Origin: Halovenus salina
GTDB lineage: Archaea; Halobacteriota; Halobacteria; Halobacteriales; Haloarculaceae
Assembly (NCBI RefSeq): GCF_026410925.1
Contig: NZ_CP112972.1
Location: forward strand, 372,001 to 436,000
DNA: 64,000 nucleotides
Reading direction: 5' to 3'
How positions within the stretch are numbered: position 1 is the stretch's first letter; each line of letters starts with the position of its first letter. Shown here in pieces: positions 17,361 to 27,013 of this stretch. Made by a program: the position numbers and the translations under genes. Below the pieces are notes generated by a model. It did not search any database and was not told the DNA's origin. It was given only the letters and a program-made list of their open reading frames with translations.

Positions 17361-20015
17361 ATGAGTAGTATTCCGACGCGGGTTGGTGACTTTCTGACAA
17401 CATACACGAAGACCGTAATCCTCGTCGTCCTCGTGATGACTGTCGCAATCGGCGCAGGGATGTCACAGGTCGAACAGCAGTCAGATACCGAGCAGTTCGA
17501 GAGTGACTCGCCGGCGGCAGACGCCCAGGCCTACATCGAAGAGAATCTGACAATCGACGACGGCAACAACGAGGCCCTCGTTCAGGTCATCCAGCGCGGC
17601 GAGAACGTCCTCACAAAAGAGTCCGTTCTGGAGTCGTTATCGCTCCAGGCAGAGATGCAGGAGCGAGAGACGATTCGCCGGACGTTCACCGACGAGCGGC
17701 CGGTCTTTGGGTACGCTAACGTTATCGGGACGGCTGCAGTCCGCGCAGGGCAGCCAGAGGGCGAGGCGAGCGAGCAGCCGCCGACACTCGCCGAGCAGCG
17801 CGCGGCGGTAGAAGAACTCGACCAGGAACAGCTCGAAGCTATCGTCACAGACGTGTTCGGCCAAGACGGAAATCCCCTGGCGCTGAGTTTCATGCCGGCG
17901 TCCTACGAGCCTGGGTCGACGACCGCACAGGCGGGGAGCACCATCGTTAGACAGTCACTCGATACCGAGGTCCAGGACCCGAACTCCTTCCCCGAGGACC
18001 TCACCCAGGCACAGCTCGAAATCAGAGAGATAACGCAGGAACGGAGCACGCAGTACTCGATTTTCGGATTCGGCATCCTGAACGACGAGATTAGCCAGTC
18101 ACTCGGTGACAGCGGTGCGCTCGTCGGGCCGCTTGCGCTGTTGTTCGTCGTCGTCGCGCTGACTGTCGCCTACCGCGACGTGCTCGACATCATCCTCGGT
18201 GTCGTCGGTATCATCGGCGTACTGGTGTGGACCTTCGGATTCATGGGATGGGCGAACATCTCGTTCAACCAACTGCTCCTGTCTGTCCCGGTTCTCCTGA
18301 TTGGGCTCTCGATTGACTACGCGATACACGTCTTCATGCGCTACCGCGAGCAGCGTGGTGCCGGCGAGGACGATATCGGTATTCGTCGGTCGATGTCGCT
18401 CGCGCTCGCAGGCGTCGGCGCGGCGCTCGTCTGGGTGACCGTAACGGCGGCAATCGGCTTCCTGGCGAATCTGACCAGTCCGATTGGACCACTGCAGGAC
18501 TTCGGTATCGTGAGTTCTGTCGGTGTTGTCGCCGCGCTCGTCATCTTCGGCGCGTTGATGCCTGCAGTCAAAATCGAGCTCGACGGCTTCCTCGAAGCCC
18601 GCGGAATCGACCGACAGAAACGGGCCTTCGGCACCGGTGGGTCGACGTTCGGTCGGCTCTTGACTGGCGGTGTCGCGGCCGCACGGCGATTCCCGGTTGC
18701 CGTTGTCGTCTTCGCTATCTTGCTCTCGCTGGCGGGCGGGTACGGTGCCACGCAGGTCGACACCAGCTTCGACGAGACGGATTTCCTGGCCGATAGCCCA
18801 CCGGAGTGGACCGAAAGTCTGCCAGGTCCGATGGCTCCCGGAACATACCAGATAAACGAGGACCTGGAGTTCATCGGTGAGAACTACCAGCAGGAAGACA
18901 ACGAGGCAGAGGTACTGATACGTGGCGACGTGACAAACGAGCAGACGCTGCGGTGGCTTGCACAGGCCAGTGAACAGGTTGGTGGCCTCGAAACACTGTT
19001 CGTCGGGCCAAACGGTCCCGATATCTCCTCGCCGCTGTCGGTGATGGAGCGAACCGCCGCACGCGGGGCCGAGGCCGCTGCGATTCCTGCCGGCGAGCGC
19101 ACTGACCAGGAAAACGCGCTGGCCGAGTTCGCGGGGGCCTACGACCAGGCCACCGGCGAAGACGGGGTCCCCGAGGGCAACGTCGAGGAGTTGTACGACC
19201 TCCTGCTCACGGCGAACCCAGATGCGTCTGAGTTCATCCACAACGAGAACGGCCAGTACCGGGCGATTCGCCTCCAGTTCGGCGTCACCGGCAACGCGAG
19301 AATCGGCGACATAGCCGACGACAACCGTGACGTGTCCGAGACCATCGTGACGGCAAGCGGGGGCTCCCTGACGGCAACCCCTGCCGGTGACCAGGTTATC
19401 TTCGACAAGGTCCAGCAGGACCTGCTCGATACGGTCATCCAGGGGCTGTTGATTACGCTCGTTGCTGTCTTCCTCTTCCTCTCGATTGCGTACAAGCTGA
19501 CGGGGAATCCGGCGTCGCTCGGGTTCGTCACGCTCGTCCCTGTTGCGCTTGCGGTCACGTGGATTCTCGGCTCGATGTGGTTACTTGAGATTCCGTTCAA
19601 CACGCTGACCGGCACAATCACCTCCCTGACCGTCGGGCTCGGAATCGCCTACAGCATCCACATCAGTTCGCGGTACGAACTCGAACTCCGAAGACGGGGT
19701 GATGTCTGGGAGGCGATGGAGACGACCGTCACCGGCACCGGCGGTGCGTTGCTCGGCAGCGCCGCGACGACCGTCGGCGGATTCGGCACGCTGGCAATCG
19801 CTATCCTGCCGATTCTCCAACAGTTCGGTATCATCACAGGCCTCACAATCATCTACGCGTTCCTGGCGAGTGTCTTCGTGTTGCCCTCGCTTCTGGTCCT
19901 GTGGACGCGGTATCTCGGCCCGTCGGGGTACTTCCCCGAAGACGAGTCATCAGAGGAGACCGTTCCGGGCGGCGACGAACAGCCTGCTGCCGACGCTGAA
20001 CAGGACGCGTCGTAG
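17361..20015 (+). CDS. RND superfamily (MMPL family) membrane exporter
   Basis: The 884-residue protein has the duplicated RND plan. TM1 (residues 15-33) is followed by a large external domain, then five helices (about 250-415, including SIDYAIHVFMRYRE). A second copy follows: TM7 near 440-460, a second external domain, and five helices (about 685-855, including GLGIAYSIHISSRYELE). Archaeal members are thought to export lipids or hydrophobic compounds using the proton gradient; the substrate here is unknown. A strong Shine-Dalgarno fixes the ATG. The C-terminal tail is acidic. The next gene starts 47 bp later. Confidence 0.9.
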   Translation: MSSIPTRVGDFLTTYTKTVILVVLVMTVAIGAGMSQVEQQSDTEQFESDSPAADAQAYIEENLTIDDGNNEALVQVIQRGENVLTKESVLESLSLQAEMQERETIRRTFTDERPVFGYANVIGTAAVRAGQPEGEASEQPPTLAEQRAAVEELDQEQLEAIVTDVFGQDGNPLALSFMPASYEPGSTTAQAGSTIVRQSLDTEVQDPNSFPEDLTQAQLEIREITQERSTQYSIFGFGILNDEISQSLGDSGALVGPLALLFVVVALTVAYRDVLDIILGVVGIIGVLVWTFGFMGWANISFNQLLLSVPVLLIGLSIDYAIHVFMRYREQRGAGEDDIGIRRSMSLALAGVGAALVWVTVTAAIGFLANLTSPIGPLQDFGIVSSVGVVAALVIFGALMPAVKIELDGFLEARGIDRQKRAFGTGGSTFGRLLTGGVAAARRFPVAVVVFAILLSLAGGYGATQVDTSFDETDFLADSPPEWTESLPGPMAPGTYQINEDLEFIGENYQQEDNEAEVLIRGDVTNEQTLRWLAQASEQVGGLETLFVGPNGPDISSPLSVMERTAARGAEAAAIPAGERTDQENALAEFAGAYDQATGEDGVPEGNVEELYDLLLTANPDASEFIHNENGQYRAIRLQFGVTGNARIGDIADDNRDVSETIVTASGGSLTATPAGDQVIFDKVQQDLLDTVIQGLLITLVAVFLFLSIAYKLTGNPASLGFVTLVPVALAVTWILGSMWLLEIPFNTLTGTITSLTVGLGIAYSIHISSRYELELRRRGDVWEAMETTVTGTGGALLGSAATTVGGFGTLAIAILPILQQFGIITGLTIIYAFLASVFVLPSLLVLWTRYLGPSGYFPEDESSEETVPGGDEQPAADAEQDAS

Positions 20016-20062
20016 GCGGGGCGGTAGATTTCTGTCTTCGTAGCCTCTATCTGTTGTATCCC

Positions 20063-20734
20063 ATGGTAACACAACTTGACGAGGGTGCAATCTGGCTGCT
20101 CGACCTCGGTATGGTGAACGCGTATCTGGTCGACGACGGGACGGTAACACTCGTCGACGCCGGTACACCGGGATCAGTCGATACGCTGGTCGCTGAAATC
20201 AACGCCGCGGGATACGACACCGACGCAATCGAGCGAATCCTCGTTACACACTACGACTTCGACCACGTCGGCGGCCTCCCCGGCCTGGGTGTTGATGTGC
20301 CGATGTACGCGATGGAACCAGACGCGAGCTTCCTGGACGGCACGGACAGCCCGCCTTTGGCGAGTAAGAAAGGCGCGTTCCAGCGTGTTGCCGGCCTCTT
20401 CCAGCGCCCGCCAGAGACCGGTGTCAGTCGCATCCAGGACGGTGAAACCGTCGGCAAATTCACCTCCTACCACACGCCTGGGCACACGCCGGGACATACA
20501 GCTTTCTATCACGAGGACCTGGGTCTCGCAGTCCTCGGCGATCTGGTGACAGGTGACGACGGCAAGCTCGAGACGCCACCGTGGCCGCTGGCTGCCAGCA
20601 ACAGCCAGAACAGAGCGAGTATCCGTGCACTTGCTGCCCGCGACCTGTCGTTCGAGATTGCGTGCATGGGACATGGCGACCCGGTCACCGTCGCCGGTGA
20701 CGAGGCACTGGACGCACTCGCCGCGGGGATATAA
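20063..20734 (+). CDS. MBL-fold metallo-hydrolase
   Basis: The 223-residue product has the metallo-beta-lactamase fold. The metal motif is THYDFDHVGG at 62-71, so the canonical HxHxDH reads H63-x-D65-x-D67-H68, with Asp in place of the second His. Later ligands are present (HTPGHTPGHTAFY, LGDLV and CMGHGDPV). The ATG at 20063 is preferred over a TTG at 20054. It follows the MMPL gene on the same strand and converges on the M48 protease 12 bp away. The substrate cannot be predicted; the family covers thioesterases, lactonases and phosphodiesterases. Confidence 0.87.
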   Translation: MVTQLDEGAIWLLDLGMVNAYLVDDGTVTLVDAGTPGSVDTLVAEINAAGYDTDAIERILVTHYDFDHVGGLPGLGVDVPMYAMEPDASFLDGTDSPPLASKKGAFQRVAGLFQRPPETGVSRIQDGETVGKFTSYHTPGHTPGHTAFYHEDLGLAVLGDLVTGDDGKLETPPWPLAASNSQNRASIRALAARDLSFEIACMGHGDPVTVAGDEALDALAAGI

Positions 20735-20746
20735 CGAGTGGGACTG

Positions 20747-21982
20747 TTACTCGATTTGTGTCTGGAGGCGCTCGATTCGCTCGTCGGTCGGTGGATGTGT
20801 TCCCAGCAGGCGACGATAGAGAAACTTGGCTGTGCGGTCGAAGAACTTTCGTTCCTCCCACGGCGGCGGGACGATTCCAAAGGCCGCCGTCGACCACTGA
20901 ACCCGGAGGTCTCTCGGCGACCGAACAGTGTACTCTCGGTCGAGCGTCGACAGGGCACTCGCCATCGCAGTGGGGTTGCCGGTCAACTCGGCGGCGGCTT
21001 GGTCTGCGACGTACTCCCGGTATCGTGTGACTGTCGGCACTACGAGCCGATTGACGACGTAGATTGGGGCAGCGAGAAGCAGGAGTGGAAACAGGAAAAC
21101 GTCTCCATCCGAACCCTCCACCCGCTGTGTGAGGTGAACGAACCCCTGTGCTTTCACTCGCGGGAACGAGAGTGCCGTTAACACTGCCGCATCCCGGTTG
21201 AGCAGATGCGCGAGTTCGTGGGCGAGGACCGCATCTATCTCCTGGTCGTCGAGTGAGTCGAGAAGCCCCTGTGAGACGAGAATTGCCGAGTTCTGCGGTC
21301 GGTAGCCGACGGTTGCGGCCTGTGGCAGCCGGGATGCGCCAATCTCGACAGCTGGGGCTTGACAGTTTGCCTGCGCTGCCAGCCGTTGAAGCCGACGGCT
21401 AACGTCTTGTTCTCGTTCCGGGTCCGAGATGAGGTCGTATTCGTCTTCGAGTTGCGTTCGGATACTCCCGGTAGAGTGTAACTCGTCACGGATGAGCCAA
21501 GCAGTATACCCGACGACAATGAGTGTTCCAGACGCGATACTGACTGCCACCACGTCACTTGGTCCGAAGACTGCCTGACCCAGGGCTTGGACGAGAATCA
21601 GACCGACGCCAGCGCCGGCTAGTATCGTCAGTCCTCGGCTCCTGTTTCGAATCGATGGCGGTTCCCAGAGGCTCTTGCCCACTCGCTGTACCGGTCCGTA
21701 CACCGGGTCACCCTCGCTGAGACGACGTGTGAGTATTCCCGGAGATGTCACCTGATGGAGGCCAGCAATCACGAGCCGCCAGGAGAGGAATACAAACACG
21801 CCGAACGCGGCGAGGGCGAGCAGCGATATCCCGAACACACCCATGAGTAATAATACGAAACCAGAGATAGCTGTAGCCAGCACGACCTCCGCGGCAAGCA
21901 GTATCCCGACAGAGACCAGACACAGGAGGGAGGCAACAACCATTCGGAGCCACAGCCCGGCTTTTAATCGACGACGGGTCAC
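20747..21982 (-). CDS. M48 family membrane metalloprotease (HtpX-like, GTG start)
   Basis: The 411-residue protein begins with GTG and has hydrophobic segments at about 12-33, 37-67, 118-137 and 143-163. The zinc-protease motif HELAH follows at 255-259 (His255, Glu256, His259), with the third ligand Glu323 in REYVADQAA. This matches HtpX/Ste24-type proteases that degrade misfolded membrane proteins. Another hydrophobic stretch (FLFPLLLLAAPIYVV) separates the ligands, as in HtpX. A TATA-like gatttaagc about 25 bp upstream suggests a leaderless transcript. It stands alone, convergent with the MBL gene. Confidence 0.9.
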   Translation of the reverse strand: MTRRRLKAGLWLRMVVASLLCLVSVGILLAAEVVLATAISGFVLLLMGVFGISLLALAAFGVFVFLSWRLVIAGLHQVTSPGILTRRLSEGDPVYGPVQRVGKSLWEPPSIRNRSRGLTILAGAGVGLILVQALGQAVFGPSDVVAVSIASGTLIVVGYTAWLIRDELHSTGSIRTQLEDEYDLISDPEREQDVSRRLQRLAAQANCQAPAVEIGASRLPQAATVGYRPQNSAILVSQGLLDSLDDQEIDAVLAHELAHLLNRDAAVLTALSFPRVKAQGFVHLTQRVEGSDGDVFLFPLLLLAAPIYVVNRLVVPTVTRYREYVADQAAAELTGNPTAMASALSTLDREYTVRSPRDLRVQWSTAAFGIVPPPWEERKFFDRTAKFLYRRLLGTHPPTDERIERLQTQIE

Positions 21983-22033
21983 ACGCAGACTAAACGGCGA
22001 AAGAAGCTTAAATCGCTCGCCGTGTTACTCTGT

Positions 22034-23344
22034 TCACGCCGCGTCGACGAGTTTGTACGCACCGCCGTCGATATCGTCATCTTCTGGGTCCGGGGCGCGC
22101 TCTGCGTAATAGATGTCGCCGTCCCGGACCAGGGGCGTGCTCGTCACGACGCCCTCGTGTTCGACCTCCCAGACCTCCTTGCCGGTCTCGATGTCGACCG
22201 CATACAGCGACTGGTCTTTCGAGCCGAAGACGACCCGATGCTCGCAGACGGTTGGACAGCCAGTGAGCGGTCCCCCCGTCTCGAAAGTCCACTCTATCTC
22301 TCCGGTCTGTGCGTCGAGTGCGTAGAGGTTGTCGTCGTGGCTGCCGCCGAAGACGAGGTCACGCGTCGGGTCGACGCCCGGCCCCATCATCGAGAGCCAG
22401 CCCGTCTTGACGGACCAGTCCTCGGTCCCCGTTTCGAGGTCGACGCGGTAGATGTTCTGGTCCCAGGAGCCGAAAAAGGCCGCGCCGTCGTATGTCGTCA
22501 CTGGCCCTTTGATTTCGCCGTCGGTATCGTTCGTCGGGTTCGTCTCAAAGGTCCATGCGAACTCCAGGGAGGGATACTCCCAGCCGTAGAGCATGCCGTC
22601 GTTCGACCCGACCGTCATGTACCCCGCGTCGGGGTCGATAGCCGGCGTCGAGTGTGGGTGGTCGGTCGGACGGCTCTTCTCGTCCTCCCAGAGCACCTTT
22701 CCTGTCTCCGGGTCGACCGCGAAGATACTCCCCTCGGGGTCCGGGTATTCGACCGCCATGTAGATTGCTTTGCCGTCGTATTTCGGACTCGACCCGATGG
22801 AGCCACCCAGCTTCGTCGACCACTCCTCGCGTCCGGTCTCCGCATCGAAGGCGTACAACACGCCGTCGTAGGCCCCGATGAAAACGCGGCCATCCGCGAC
22901 GACGGGTGTGCCGTGGATACCGCGGCCGACGAGGTCGGTTTCTCCTTGCCACTGTATCTCCCCGTCGGCAGAGATTGCAGAGAGGAGCCCCGTATCGCCG
23001 GGAAAGGCGACTTCTCCGTCCGACAGCGAGACGGCGCTGGCTTTCGCGGCGCTGTGTTCGCCGGTGTTGTGTTCGGGAATCCGCCACTCCTGTTCGACGG
23101 CATCAGGGACTGTTTCCCCCGGTCGGTAACCCCAGTTCTCCAGCGAGTGACGGAACTGGCTCACGCCGTCGAGGACCGTATGCCCGAACGACGCTTCGAC
23201 TCTGTCGAACGCCGTGGCTCCGCCCTCGAAGAAGACTCCCTCTGCGCGGAACCCCGCTTCCGGTGCCTGACAGCCGGCGGCCGCGGCTGTGATGCCGGCG
23301 ATACCGGCTGTCAGGACCTCACGGCGCGAGAATCGGTCAGACAC
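22034..23344 (-). CDS. PQQ-like beta-propeller repeat lipoprotein, Tat-exported (GTG start)
   Basis: The 436-residue protein starts with a Tat signal (SRREVLTAGIAGITAAAAGC) ending in a lipobox with Cys25, so it is probably anchored outside the membrane. The rest is a string of PQQ-enzyme-type blades with recurring patterns such as YAFDAETGREEW, FAVDPETGKVLW, YRVDLETGTEDW, YALDAQTGEIEW and YAVDIETGKEVW, giving a propeller of seven or eight blades. Archaeal members of this BamB-like type are mostly uncharacterised and may scaffold other proteins or bind cofactors. No dehydrogenase catalytic residues are evident. It is monocistronic. Confidence 0.9.
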   Translation of the reverse strand: MSDRFSRREVLTAGIAGITAAAAGCQAPEAGFRAEGVFFEGGATAFDRVEASFGHTVLDGVSQFRHSLENWGYRPGETVPDAVEQEWRIPEHNTGEHSAAKASAVSLSDGEVAFPGDTGLLSAISADGEIQWQGETDLVGRGIHGTPVVADGRVFIGAYDGVLYAFDAETGREEWSTKLGGSIGSSPKYDGKAIYMAVEYPDPEGSIFAVDPETGKVLWEDEKSRPTDHPHSTPAIDPDAGYMTVGSNDGMLYGWEYPSLEFAWTFETNPTNDTDGEIKGPVTTYDGAAFFGSWDQNIYRVDLETGTEDWSVKTGWLSMMGPGVDPTRDLVFGGSHDDNLYALDAQTGEIEWTFETGGPLTGCPTVCEHRVVFGSKDQSLYAVDIETGKEVWEVEHEGVVTSTPLVRDGDIYYAERAPDPEDDDIDGGAYKLVDAA

Positions 23345-23625
23345 GGCTGTGACCTCCTACTGCCTGCGGCGTATCGCCTGTTGTGTTTGCCTGGAGGGGA
23401 TGCGAAACAGCTCTGAGAGTCTCACGGGGCTGCTGGATGACTGTGGTGTCCATAGCCCCACCGACTTCCGCGAACAAAATGTAGGTTCTGGTCTCGTGCG
23501 GTGTGTCGGGCAGGTCCCTCTGCTATGCTGTCTCGGATACGCCGACGAAGCTTTTTATTGCTGGCCTGGATGCTACTTTTTATGTTCACACCCGCAAGTA
23601 GTGATAGCTTTCTTGGAGGGGACCT
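23345..23625. promoter_or_regulatory. Divergent promoter region
   Basis: The 281-bp spacer between the PQQ lipoprotein and the CNNM-type gene contains two T-rich TATA-like stretches (agctttttattg near 23548-23559 and ctactttttatg near 23571-23582). A Shine-Dalgarno-like GGAGGGGA lies just ahead of the GTG at 23626. I see no gene in it. Confidence 0.35.
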
Positions 23626-24954
23626 GTGGTAGACCTGGTCCTCTCCTCGGCTCAGCTCGCCCTCGCGCTGTTTCTGGTCGTCTTGAACGGCTTTTTCGTC
23701 GCCTCGGAGTTCGCCTTCGTCAGAATCCGAGAGACATCTGTCAGGCAACTCGCCGAGGAGGGGCGGCCCGGCTCGGCGGTCCTCGAGGAGGTGATGGATA
23801 AGCTCGACAACTACCTCGCCGTGACACAGCTCGGTATCACCATCGCGTCGCTGGGGCTCGGGTGGGTCGGTGAGCCCGCTGTCGCGGCGCTTCTCGAACC
23901 GGTGCTCGAGCCGGTGCTTCCCGAGAGCGCCCTCCATCTCGTCGCCTTCGCACTCGGATTCAGTATCATCACGTTCCTGCACGTCGTGTTCGGGGAACTC
24001 GCCCCGAAGACGATTGCAATTGCCGAGGCCGAACGCCTCGCTCTTTTCGTCGCGCCGCCGATGAAAATATTCTATCTTCTCTTCTATCCGGGCCTGATTG
24101 TGTTCAACGGAACGGCAAACGCCTTCACTCGACTCCTCGGAGTACCACCGGCCTCAGAGACCGAAGAGACACTCGAAGAACGTGAGATTCGTCGCGTGCT
24201 CGCACGCTCGGGTGAGAAAGGCCACGTCGACATGGCCGAAGTCGAGATGATTGAGCGCGTGTTCGACCTTGACGATACCACCGTCATGGAGGTGATGGTC
24301 CCGCGCCCGGACGTGGTGGCGCTCCCGGCGGACGCGTCTATCTCGGAGATTCGGGCGACAGTTCTCGAATCGGAACACACCCGGTACCCGGTCGTCGAGG
24401 CCGACGACCCTGACCAGATTGTCGGATACGTCGACCTCAAAGACGTTCTCCGGGCCACAGAATCCGGCGAGTCTGTCACGGCCGGTGACCTCGCTCGGGA
24501 GGTCATCATCGTCCCGGAGACCAAATCCGTTAGCGATCTGCTGATCCAGTTTCGCGAGGAACACCGACAGATGGCCGCGGTCATCGACGAGTGGGGCGCA
24601 CTGGAGGGTATCGCCACACAGGAAGACGTGGTCGAGGCAATTGTCGGCGACCTCCGTGACGAGTTCGACGCCGGGGACGACGAAGCGACCATCCGGAAAG
24701 TGGATGAGAGCCAGTATCTCGTCGACGGGAGCGTCCCGCTGGGGACGCTCAACGACACACTCGGAACGGATTTTGAGGGGGAAGGATTCGAGACCGTCGG
24801 CGGACTGGTACTTGATCATCTCGGGCGAGCGCCCGAGCCAAACGATACTGTCGAGGAGACGGGGTATATGTTCGAGGTGACGGACATCGACGGGACGAGG
24901 GTCTCTGCTGTCCGGATTGACCTGATGGAGGACTCCAATCCCATAGCTGAGTAA
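23626..24954 (+). CDS. CNNM/CorC (HlyC) family transporter with CBS pair (GTG start)
   Basis: The 442-residue protein has a DUF21/CNNM membrane domain (about 1-185, with GFFVASEFAFVRIRE and FGELAPKTIAI), a tandem CBS pair (about 205-325, with VPRPDVVALP and IVGYVDLKDVL) and a C-terminal CorC/HlyC domain (about 345-435). Family members are linked to Mg2+ or Co2+ efflux and Na+-coupled Mg2+ transport, with the CBS pair binding ATP. The GTG at 23626 follows a Shine-Dalgarno-like sequence and gives the expected start of TM1. It is transcribed alone. Confidence 0.92.
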   Translation: MVDLVLSSAQLALALFLVVLNGFFVASEFAFVRIRETSVRQLAEEGRPGSAVLEEVMDKLDNYLAVTQLGITIASLGLGWVGEPAVAALLEPVLEPVLPESALHLVAFALGFSIITFLHVVFGELAPKTIAIAEAERLALFVAPPMKIFYLLFYPGLIVFNGTANAFTRLLGVPPASETEETLEEREIRRVLARSGEKGHVDMAEVEMIERVFDLDDTTVMEVMVPRPDVVALPADASISEIRATVLESEHTRYPVVEADDPDQIVGYVDLKDVLRATESGESVTAGDLAREVIIVPETKSVSDLLIQFREEHRQMAAVIDEWGALEGIATQEDVVEAIVGDLRDEFDAGDDEATIRKVDESQYLVDGSVPLGTLNDTLGTDFEGEGFETVGGLVLDHLGRAPEPNDTVEETGYMFEVTDIDGTRVSAVRIDLMEDSNPIAE

Positions 24955-24979
24955 CCGACAGCCACTGTCCTCAACCGAG

Positions 24980-25023
24980 GTGTGTCAGCTCACACACGGA
25001 TTTAAGACGGTGTAGTCCTACAC
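24980..25023 (+). promoter_or_regulatory. Two palindromes and TATA ahead of the small membrane protein pair
   Basis: Palindrome 1 is GTGTG-TCAGCT-CACAC (24980-24995). Palindrome 2 is GTGTAG-TC-CTACAC (25010-25023), ending 6 bp before the ATG at 25030. A TATA-like TTTAAG lies between them (about 25001-25006), 24-30 bp from the ATG. Both palindromes share GTGT/ACAC outer half-sites, so one dimeric regulator could bind both. The second would sit over the predicted transcription start, a repressor-like position. Confidence 0.5.
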
Positions 25024-25029
25024 TATAGT

Positions 25030-25290
25030 ATGGCAATTGGCCCACCGCAGGAACTCGCTGACTTTGGAACTCGTTCGATCCTGACCCACGCAATCATGGC
25101 GTTTGGCTTCCTCGGCGCAGCCACCTCCGCGCTCCTCGTCGAGGGACAGATCGGGCTGGTCTCGTTTGTCGCCTTCGTGAACTTCACTGCCGGCATGTGG
25201 ATTTGCCAGTCGATTCATTCACTTGGCAGCACAGCCGCTGGCGTCGAGTACGACGGCGTTCTCAACGAGGTCCTGAGTTATGTCCGCTAG
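25030..25290 (+). CDS. Small membrane protein, family not recognised (86 aa)
   Basis: The protein has two hydrophobic segments at about 18-37 (LTHAIMAFGFLGAATSALLV) and 41-60 (GLVSFVAFVNFTAGMWICQS), and a C-terminal soluble stretch of about 25 residues. Codon use is typical of the neighbours. Its stop overlaps the start of the next small membrane gene by 11 bp, so the two are probably made together and may form a complex. The promoter carries two palindromes, suggesting specific regulation. No function can be inferred. Confidence 0.75.
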   Translation: MAIGPPQELADFGTRSILTHAIMAFGFLGAATSALLVEGQIGLVSFVAFVNFTAGMWICQSIHSLGSTAAGVEYDGVLNEVLSYVR

Positions 25291-25501
25291 TGGTGTCGAT
25301 GTTGGCAGATTAGCCCGGACGGCACTGCTCATCACCTTCGTTACCGCGGTGTTCGTCCTCCTCGCCGCCGAGCAACTCTCCGGAAACGTGTTGCGGGTCG
25401 GTATCGGTGCTATCGGAGCTGTCGCGTTTGTGACCGCGATAACTTCGTTTCTCATCGCGGCCGGGCAGTACTACGACGAAAGCGCTGCGTCGTACGACTA
25501 G
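25280..25501 (+). CDS. Small membrane protein, family not recognised (73 aa)
   Basis: Two hydrophobic segments, about 13-30 (TALLITFVTAVFVLLAAE) and 39-60 (VGIGAIGAVAFVTAITSFLI), are followed by a short tail with Tyr and acidic residues (QYYDESAASYD). The start overlaps the preceding gene by 11 bp. The pair resembles the two-subunit layout of some small export or accessory proteins, but I cannot assign it. It converges on SRP54 with a 15-bp gap. Confidence 0.72.
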   Translation: MSASGVDVGRLARTALLITFVTAVFVLLAAEQLSGNVLRVGIGAIGAVAFVTAITSFLIAAGQYYDESAASYD

Positions 25502-25516
25502 CTACTCTCGCAGCCG

Positions 25517-26917
25517 TTAGTTGAACGGGTTCCCGCCGCCGCCGCCCATCCCGCCCATACCGGGGCCGCCGCCCTGCTGTTGCATCTGTTGCATCATGCG
25601 TTCCATGTCGGCGTCGCCCATCCCCTGGAACTGCTGGAGGGTCTGGTCCATCATCTTGTGTTGCTGGAGAAGTTCACGGATGCGTTCTTCGGGTTTGCCG
25701 GAGCCGCGGGCGATACGTTTGGTCCGGCTCGCGCCAATAGTGCGTGGATTCTCCAGTTCGTCGTCGGTCATCGAGTCCATGATGACCTCGAAATCGCGCA
25801 TCCGTTCCTCGGTCATGTCCATCGCGTCGTCGGGGAGCTGGTCCATCATCCCCCCGCCCATGCCCGGAATCATGTCCATCACCTGATCGAGCGGGCCCAT
25901 CCGGTTCATCGCGTCCATCTGCTTTTTCATATCCCGCAGGGTGAACTGCCCTTCGAGCATGTCCTCGGGGTCCCACTCTTCGTCTTCCTCCTGGGCCTCC
26001 TCCATCGCGCGCTCGACACGCTCGGCCAACTGCTCGATATCGCCCATCCCCAGCAGGCGGGAGACGAAACTGGAGGACTCAAAGCGTTCGATGTCCTTGA
26101 CGGTCTCGCCGGTACCGAGGAAGGCAATTGTCGAGTCGGTCTGGTCGACGGCCGCAAGCGCGCCACCACCTTTCGCAGTCCCGTCGAGTTTCGTGATAGC
26201 GACACCGTTGATACCGATTGCGTCCTCGAAGTCACGTGCCTGGTCTCTGGCGCTTTGCCCCATCGCCGCGTCTAGAACCAAGAGATTGCGGTCCGGGTTG
26301 ACGGCTGCCTCGATACGCTCTATCTGGTCGATGAGGTCTTCGTTCAGGCCGTCACGACCGGCCGTGTCGACGATACGAACGTCGGCGTCTGCCGTCGCTT
26401 CGAGTCCGTCGGTCGCAATTTTCACTGGGTCGTCCTCGTCCGGGTCGCCGTAGAAGTCCACCTCGGCGTTCTCTGCCATCTGCTTGGACTGGTCATAGGC
26501 ACCGGGACGGTCGGTGTCAGTCTGGATGACTGCGGGCCGGAGCCCCTTCTTCGAGAACCACCACGCCATCTTGGCGGCAGTGGTCGTCTTCCCCGACCCG
26601 TACAGGCCCGCGAGAAGAATCGTCTGTTCTTCGAGCGGGAGTTCGGTCGACTCGCCGAGCAACTCGACCAGTTCCTCGTAGACGATACGAAGCACCCAAT
26701 CCCGCGCGGAGGTGCCGGCGGGTGGCTCTTCTTCCAGCGCCCGTCCCTTGATACTGTCTGAGAGGTCTTGGACGAGCGCGATGTCCACGTCTGCCTGGAT
26801 AAGCGAGCGCTGTATCTCCTTGACGACGCCTTCGACGTCTTCCTCGGAGATACGGGATTTTCCCCGGAGGTTGTCGAGCGTACCCCGGAGCGAACTGCCG
26901 AGATTATCGAGTACCAT
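25517..26917 (-). CDS. Signal recognition particle GTPase SRP54
   Basis: SRP54 binds signal sequences and 7S RNA and docks with FtsY to target membrane proteins. The 466-residue protein has the N domain, the GTPase with G1 [13 protein letters not shown] (about 104-116), [18 protein letters not shown] and TKLDG, and the methionine-rich M domain (about 300-430, with many Met and GMGGGMM). It ends in a Gly/Met-rich tail ([18 protein letters not shown]). It is divergent from trm56 with 96 bp between starts. FtsY is not in this window. Confidence 0.97.
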   Translation of the reverse strand: MVLDNLGSSLRGTLDNLRGKSRISEEDVEGVVKEIQRSLIQADVDIALVQDLSDSIKGRALEEEPPAGTSARDWVLRIVYEELVELLGESTELPLEEQTILLAGLYGSGKTTTAAKMAWWFSKKGLRPAVIQTDTDRPGAYDQSKQMAENAEVDFYGDPDEDDPVKIATDGLEATADADVRIVDTAGRDGLNEDLIDQIERIEAAVNPDRNLLVLDAAMGQSARDQARDFEDAIGINGVAITKLDGTAKGGGALAAVDQTDSTIAFLGTGETVKDIERFESSSFVSRLLGMGDIEQLAERVERAMEEAQEEDEEWDPEDMLEGQFTLRDMKKQMDAMNRMGPLDQVMDMIPGMGGGMMDQLPDDAMDMTEERMRDFEVIMDSMTDDELENPRTIGASRTKRIARGSGKPEERIRELLQQHKMMDQTLQQFQGMGDADMERMMQQMQQQGGGPGMGGMGGGGGNPFN

Positions 26918-27013
26918 TTGCCTGCAGGTACGTCGCCGGGTCGGTAAAGCCTTTTTCTCCCTGTCTCGGAGAACAGGGCCGTTTTAAGACTGCGAGCCGA
27001 GGATGTGACCACG

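Noticed and set aside
17155..17364. 69-codon frame ending in an ATGA overlap with the MMPL gene
   Set aside because: Codon third positions are A/T-rich, unlike all neighbours, and the region carries promoter and Shine-Dalgarno signals. The overlap is probably chance.
22022..23416. 464-codon plus-strand frame opposite the PQQ-repeat lipoprotein
   Set aside because: The opposite strand has a Tat lipobox and regular propeller repeats; the shadow frame only mirrors them.
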